DNA from: Apostichopus japonicus
Lineage: Eukaryota; Echinodermata; Holothuroidea; Aspidochirotida; Stichopodidae
Direction of reading: 5' to 3'
Length of the DNA stretch: 64,000 nucleotides
Assembly (NCBI RefSeq): GCF_037975245.1
Contig: NC_092567.1
Location: forward strand, 663,501-727,500
Shown here: positions 58,104 through 64,000 of the stretch, in pieces
Position numbering within the stretch: the first letter of the stretch is position 1
How the letters are laid out: each line of letters starts with the position of its first letter
Translations under genes and position numbers: made by a program
The notes under the pieces: generated by a model
Database searches by the model: none
What the model was told of the DNA's origin: nothing
What the model saw: only the letters and a program-made list of their open reading frames with translations

Positions 58104-58758
58104 CTAACTATTCCTTAATATATTGTCTACATTCATGACTAAACGAGCCGATTTTCTCATCTTTTGACAATTTAAAAATTGGATAAAACGAAAGACTCGC
58201 GTGGTCTGGAAACGGGTATTTTCCACCATCTTTGTCACAGAGTTCATTTTAATCTTAACAAGATCTGCTTTTGATAATGAGGGGTACGTAACATCAAACA
58301 TCTTGTAGAGGAAGAACTGGGAATAAAGAAGGTTTAGCTGTGGAACTTCCAGAGGAGTCCTCGGAACTCAGGAATTCGCGAAGAAGCCATCATTGGCTTA
58401 TCAAAGCCGCAAGCTGACTGAAGTCAGTCTCTTAGATTCATATATAACGTCATGACTATATATGAATTGTCAACAACTCTGTAACTGGACGACATACATT
58501 AATCTGGGAGTGACTCGAATCGGGGACTTATGTTTGAAGGGCACCGGCGTTAACCACTGAGCTAACACTCCTACATATGTGACATCATTATGAATGAATG
58601 AACACATTATTTGTGACATCATTATGAATGAATAGAGTGTCCCTCATTCTTTGAGAATCAACGCCGACTTACCAATGACATTATTTAAACAGTGAGATTG
58701 TACAAAAAATAAGTAATTAAAATGTCTTACCTCCAACTGATGGTTCGTTAGTCTCCAT
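58104..58758 (-). CDS. Tentative two-exon gene, about 96 residues, unrecognised
   Basis: Exon 1 (58,758-58,731) starts in a strong context, ACCACCATGG, and reads METNEPSVG to a donor GAG/GTAAGAC. A frame-compatible exon 2 (58,366-58,104) gives VPRTPLEVPQLNLLYSQFF, then FDVTYPSLSKADLVKIK and RVFRFIQFLNCQKMRKSARL, ending with TAG. The TGA just before the chosen acceptor (CCTGAG) supports the exon edge, but the acceptor's pyrimidine tract is weak. No domain is recognised. A tRNA-like SINE piece lies in the intron. Confidence 0.35.
58506..58571 (-). mobile_element. tRNA-like sequence (SINE head or tRNA pseudogene)
   Basis: The minus strand has an A box TTAGCTCAGTGGTTAACGCC and a B box CCCGATTCGAGTC. 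The ends GGAGTG and CACTCC can form an acceptor stem. At 66 nucleotides, and without a proper anticodon stem, it is more likely a SINE head than a working tRNA. Confidence 0.6.
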
Positions 58759-58759
58759 G

Positions 58760-59459
58760 GTGGTAGTTAAGTAGCAAGTGCCCGCATTTCATAAGGAGGA
58801 TCCGATTAAAAATGTAAAATTAATGGTTTCATCCTGCTTCTTTTTCAAGTTCGAAATCCTTCAGACGTTTGACGAAATAAAATAGCCCGATAAGAAATCT
58901 ATGCACACTCCTTGCCGTGCGTACACAAACATATTAAGGAATGGTATATCTTGGCGTATATGTAATAAAGGTGATGTGATTGTAAACTGTGTCGCACTAA
59001 CGACAGGGTTGACCACATTTATAATAAACCTTATGTAAAAAAAAGTCACGCACATAACATGTGGTTACTGTGGTAGGAGGTCCCCCCACAAATAATTCGC
59101 ATGACGTAAAAGTTAAGGTTACAATAATGTCCCACCTACACAAAATATCGATGAAATAAATCGCTCTAGGCTCTCTTTGATACGTAAAAAGAAACATCTT
59201 GCACGGATGCAATGGATTTACTGTAAGATTACTAAGGATTTACATACGATTGTTCCTCTTCTTTTTGCGTCGAACTGTCAACCTCTTTTTTCTATAGTAG
59301 TGCAAGAAAGTGATGGCGCACTTTAACAACTATAATAAGATTGCGCTCGACAAGATCTATGTGAGACATTTGTCATATTTGTTTAAAGTCTTCTGACTAT
59401 CAATTTGGCAATTTCCTTTACATTGTCCCCGTATATTAACAACATTAGTAGTAATGTTG
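58760..59459. other. No supported gene
   Basis: I see no exon with splice context. The short minus-strand open frames at 58,861-59,212 show no domain. Confidence 0.45.
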
Positions 59460-59715
59460 GTATACGTATTGTTATACGTAACATGGTATACGTATTGCAA
59501 TTGTTTTACGTAACATGATATACGTATTGTTATACGTAACATGGTACACGTATTGTTATACGTAACATGGTATACGTATTGTTATACGTAACATGGTATA
59601 CGTATTGTTATACTTAACATGGTATACGTGTTGTTATACGTAACATGGTATACGTATTGTTATGCGTAACATGGTATACGTATTGTTATACTGTAAGTAA
59701 CATGGTATACGTATT
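59460..59715. repeat. 26-bp minisatellite with internal symmetry
   Basis: The unit is TATACGTATTGTTATACGTA plus ACATGG. About ten copies occur with single-base changes (GTAC for GTAT, ACTT for ACGT) and one CTGTAAGT insertion. TATACGTA-type words make each unit partly palindromic. Confidence 0.92.
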
Positions 59716-59889
59716 TCTATATGCCAATGACACCAAACGTGTGTCTTGTTGATGAACTAGCCCAATGCCTAAAAAATGTTGCTGAGAGACTTCGAGCTGC
59801 GAATGATTAGTCGTTATTCTTTATGCTATATTCAATTTCATAATTAGATAAACTAATGTAATAAAGTTATGTGTAGAATTGTTTGTTTT

Positions 59890-59985
59890 TTACTTAAAGG
59901 ACGCCACCAACAGAATCTCATAGTGTCATTCATGTCTTTTATTGAAGTAAACTGTGAGATTAGTTGGTGGCGTCCTTTTGGGTAA
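59890..59985. mobile_element. Short foldback element (hairpin), about 96 bp
   Basis: The left arm AAAGGACGCCACCAAC plus GAATCTCA pairs with the right arm TGAGATT plus GTTGGTGGCGTCCTTT, with a loop of about 30 bases. Outer TTAC and GTAA extend the arms past a two-base mismatch. It looks like a very small MITE; RNA from it would form a long hairpin. Confidence 0.75.
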
Positions 59986-59989
59986 GAAA

Positions 59990-61439
59990 CGTCACATTAT
60001 AACTTAGGACTTAGATCACAGGACCTCATAGCGAGCATGTCAATTGGGGTGATGGCGTAAAAGTGGAATCTTAGATCACTAAACTTGTGTGCAAGTCCAC
60101 ATTTATAATGAGATTTTACTGAAAGGTTTCATCAATGGTCTGATATAATCTCTGAACTCCAATTCATAGGCACATTTCTTGAGCCACTGCTCAACATTCA
60201 TTTGAAATAACAATTTTTCTAGCTCACAAAAATTGCCCGTGTCTTGCAAAGTACTTTCAGTTATGATCCGATGAACTCACAGATAACTCGGAGATAAATA
60301 AAATAAAATATCCGTCAGGAAAGTATATCATTTACATCAAAAGCTATTTATGACACCTGCTCACAAAGTGTATTAGACGTTGTACAATTTCCTACAAAAT
60401 CTGCTTGTTCTTTTTGGCCGATATTTGCTGCAAAAAATGTTTGAAAGCAAAGGAGTGGAGAGGAGAGTGTGGGCATGTAGCGGATGGTTTGACCCCCTAG
60501 AGCACCGAGGCTGGTTAGAAACCAAGGCAACCGGTGGTGCACACTTGAAAGTGAACAGGCCAATAAAATCTATGTGATTTCACTATAGTGTTCAGCCAGG
60601 TTAAGAAGTTAAGTACTGGTCGTACACGATAACTCTGACAATTCATGATAGTCAAATAGAATGCTATTTCAGATTGGTGATCACATGACAAAAAGTGAGG
60701 GCGCTATTTCACGTGCAATTTTTTGTTTTCATTCTGTATGCATTCGTTGATGGGTTTAAACCATGCAGTGTTCTAATCTTGTGAATTAAGATGTACCCCC
60801 ACTCAAGATTTGGTGATCGGTTAAATATTGACGACGCAATGACTGATTATTATGAATAGTTATAGGACGGTCATTTGGAAAATTGTTTTATATATTAAGT
60901 TTTAAACCCTTGTTAATGGATACAGAGGTGTTAATCCAGTACCCATGCATCTTGGTGTTCCCAATATTTTACTTTCATGATTTTGGTGTGGGTGTACGGA
61001 CAAATAACTAATGTTATGCACGTGACCAACTCTTCTGACTGTGTGGCATCAATATGTATCTGTGCTCAGATATTTATTACAATCACTAATATCATGTTAT
61101 ATTGTTGTCCATGTTTCTAATCCTGTTCTCAAGTCATGTACATTTTATTTCACATATTTCAGAGGCTGTTTTTCGTTGGTTATTAAATCGACAGTAAGCT
61201 CTAATCTCTGATGTCGCCCTTATTGCTGTAACCAATTCTAATCGTCGGTTTTAGCCATCTTGGCCTCTTCATTCCTTGGTGAACAGCCCTTCATTATGAG
61301 AAGTACTATTTTCTCTGTTATATGCATAAACTGGAAGTTAAAACATGGTGATGGAGTAATGAAACTGTTTATCTATCATTAGAAATGTTTGTTTGGTTTT
61401 GCGCACATTTATTGCCTATTAGCTCGTATGACCAATTCG
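59990..61439. other. No supported gene
   Basis: AT-rich sequence without a recognisable exon, RNA gene or repeat array. Confidence 0.45.
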
Positions 61440-64000
61440 TCCTGTTTAATATCGCTCACATCATTTGTAATTGTTACAACAAAAAACATTGAAACACGTT
61501 TGCAATTCAAATGATAAGGACAATGGATTATAATTGGACCATGCGATGCTTCATGATTTCGTAATATTTATTTCAAAGATAAATATTTTTTAACAATCTA
61601 TTCATATTAAACTGTATTTTACAAGAAAATCATAATGATCAAATACAAAGAAAAATAATTAATAAATAAATACGATATTTTGTAACCCACCAACAATTTT
61701 ACTGTGCATTGAACTTATAGATTTTAACTATGAATGTATAATATTCTTTATGTATTGTGTGATCTTTATATAGTGACATCATATATTATATGGTATAAGG
61801 TTACCATCTGTGTGTTAAACCATCTGTGTAAGATATAGTATGTGGTATATATTACGTGGTATATATTGTATGGTATAATATCCACCAATATATGATATAA
61901 GATACCATCTGTGTGTTCAACCATATGTGTAAGATCACCATATGTGTTTTAATATTATCATTAGTGACATCCTATATTATATGGTATAAGGTTACCATCT
62001 GTGTGTTAAACCATCTGTGTAAGATATAGTATGTGGTATATATTACGTGGTATATATTGTATGGTATAATATCCACCATTATATGGTATAAGATTACCAT
62101 CTGTGTGTTCAACCATATGTGTAAGATCACCATATGTGTTTTAATATTATCATTAGTGACATCATATATCATGTGGTATAAGGTTACCATCTGTGTGTTA
62201 AACCATCTGTGTAAGATATAGTATGTGGTTTATATTATGTGGTATATATTGTATGGTATAATATCCACCATTATATGGTATAAGATTACCATCTGTGTGT
62301 TCAATCATATGTGTAAGATCACCATATGTGTTTTAATATTATCATTAGTGACATCATATATTATGTGGTATAAGGTTATCATCTGTGTGTTTACCATCTG
62401 TGTAAGATATATTATGTGGTATATATTACGTGGTATATATTATATGGTATAATATCCACCATTATATGGTATAAGATTACCATCTGTGTGTTCAACCATA
62501 TGTGTAAGATCACCATATGTGTTTTAATATTATCATTAGTCACATCATATATCATGTGGTATAGGGTTACCATTTGTGTGTTAAACCATCTGTGTAAGAT
62601 ATAGTATGTGGTATATATTACGTGGTATATATTATATGGTATAATATCCACCATTATATGGTATAAGATACCATCTGTGTGTTCAACCATATGTGTAAGA
62701 TCACCATATGTGTTTTAATATTATCATTAGTGACATCATATATTATGTGGTATAAGGTTACCATCTGTGTGTTAAACCATCTGTGTAAGATATAGTATGT
62801 GGTATATATTACGTGGTATACATTGTATGGTATAATATCCGCCATTATATGGTATAAGATACCATCTGTGTGTTCAACCATATGTGTAAGATCACCATAT
62901 GTGTTTTATGTTACCATAAGTGACATCATATATTATGTGGTATAAGATTACCATCTGTGTGTTTACCATCTGTATAAGATATATTATGTGGTATATATTA
63001 CGTGGTATATATTATATGGTATAATATCCACCATTATATGGTATAAGATACCATCTGTGTGTTCAACCATATGTGTAAGATCACCATATGTGTTTTAATA
63101 TTATCATTAGTGACATCATATATCATGTGGTATAAGATTACCATCTGTGTGTTTACCATCTGTATAAGATATATTATGTGGTATATATTACGTGGTATAT
63201 ATTATATGGTATAAGACCCACCATTATATGGTATAAGATACCATCTGTGTGTTTAACCATCTGTGTAAGATCACCATATGTGTTTTAATATTATCATTAG
63301 TGACATCATATATCATGTGGTATAAGATTACCATCTGTGTGTTTACCATCTGTATAAGATATAGTATGTGGTATATATTACGTGGTATATATTATATGGT
63401 ATAATATCCACCATTATATGGTATAAGATACCATCTGTGTGTTCAACCATCTCTGTAAGATCACTGTATGTGTTTTATGTTACCATTAGTGACATCATAT
63501 ATTATGTGGTATAAGATTACCATCTGTGTGTTTACCATCTGTATAAGATTTATTATTTGGTATATATTACGTGGTATATATTATATGGTATAAGAACCAC
63601 CATTATATGGTATAAGATACCATCTGTGTGTTTAACCATCTGTGTAAGATCACCATATGTGTTTAATATTACCATTAGTGACACCATATATTATGTGCTA
63701 TAAGATTACCATCTGTTTATAAATGAAACTATGAAAGAAGAAAAGAAGAGAATAAAATCCGAAATATTCAAGACGAGGTAGCTTCCTTACTATACACGAA
63801 GAAGGAATGGCAAGGTGAGCTCACCATGCATGTAATATTTTTGTTTTCTTTTGTGTATCATGACAATACGTTTTGAAGATAATGGCTGTGAAGGCTCACC
63901 GTACACGTTAAACGTTACTATAATTGTTATCTTCCACCAAATATGAAATTAATTTGATATGAATATGGCCTTTGACCTTCTACCGGATGTTTCCTTTTAG
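61440..64000 (+). repeat. Right arm of the inverted duplication, expanded by a satellite
   Basis: The segments 61,440-61,770 and 63,720-64,000 match the left arm (47,336-47,930) in reverse complement. The last base of the window is still within the match, so the duplication probably continues beyond it. The region between the two segments is the satellite listed separately. Confidence 0.8.
61773..63720. repeat. About 190-bp AT-rich satellite, ten copies
   Basis: GTGACATC marks unit starts at 61,773, 61,964, 62,156, 62,349, 62,539 (GTCAC variant), 62,730, 62,920, 63,110, 63,300, 63,489 and 63,679, a step of 189-193 bases. Each unit repeats the words CCATCTGTGTGTT, GTGGTATATATTACGTGG and CCACCATTATATGGTATAAG. 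Short open frames (WYKITICVFN-type words) are repeat effects. Confidence 0.95.

Overview
The window is nuclear DNA from an animal. Coding sequence is split into short exons with GT-AG introns, and the rest is low-GC sequence full of minisatellites, LINEs and MITEs. Both well-resolved genes are metazoan. The recurrent TAGGCCTAGGC word and the LRR-cysteine-rich membrane receptor suggest a marine invertebrate deuterostome such as an echinoderm. That placement is inference, not proof.

Region 1 (1-17,955, plus strand) holds a complete RIC8 (synembryn) gene, the chaperone and exchange factor for G-protein alpha subunits. Fifteen coding exons join in consistent phase to 546 codons. Its introns carry 33-bp, 15-bp and 7/13-bp minisatellites and pieces of LINEs. 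In two introns the tandem duplication has copied the exon end together with its splice donor. A 123-bp array lies just behind the stop codon.

Region 2 (17,500-24,970) has no convincing gene. It holds diverged repeats and the C-terminal end of a hAT transposase.

Region 3 (24,959-44,637, minus strand) is one 19-exon gene that I could join in phase from signal peptide to stop (1,073 codons). It encodes a signal peptide, an LRR N-terminal cap, about 14 leucine-rich repeats mostly on single exons, a GCC2/GCC3-type cysteine-rich region, about eight membrane segments and a basic/acidic tail. I know no named receptor with this layout, and it is the most interesting object here. Its introns hold a homogenised 159-bp satellite, a 144-bp satellite, a tRNA-derived SINE head and a hammerhead-like retroelement motif.

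Region 4 (44,640-64,000) is repeat-rich. It contains a 51-bp satellite; a nearly full-length but broken CR1-type LINE with a hAT-type MITE and a TTAA-flanked MITE nested inside it; a second TTAA MITE copy; and a possible small transcription unit with a CRE-bearing promoter. A 31-bp promoter-like element recurs there in opposite orientation. There is also a tentative two-exon minus-strand gene, a short perfect hairpin, and a pair of diverged inverted arms (47,336-47,930 and 61,440-64,000). The right arm has been expanded by a roughly 190-bp satellite whose apparent single-copy precursor is visible in the left arm.

The two main genes are unrelated in function as far as the sequence shows. RIC8 acts inside the cell on G-alpha proteins and the LRR protein is a predicted surface receptor; any signalling link between them would be speculation.
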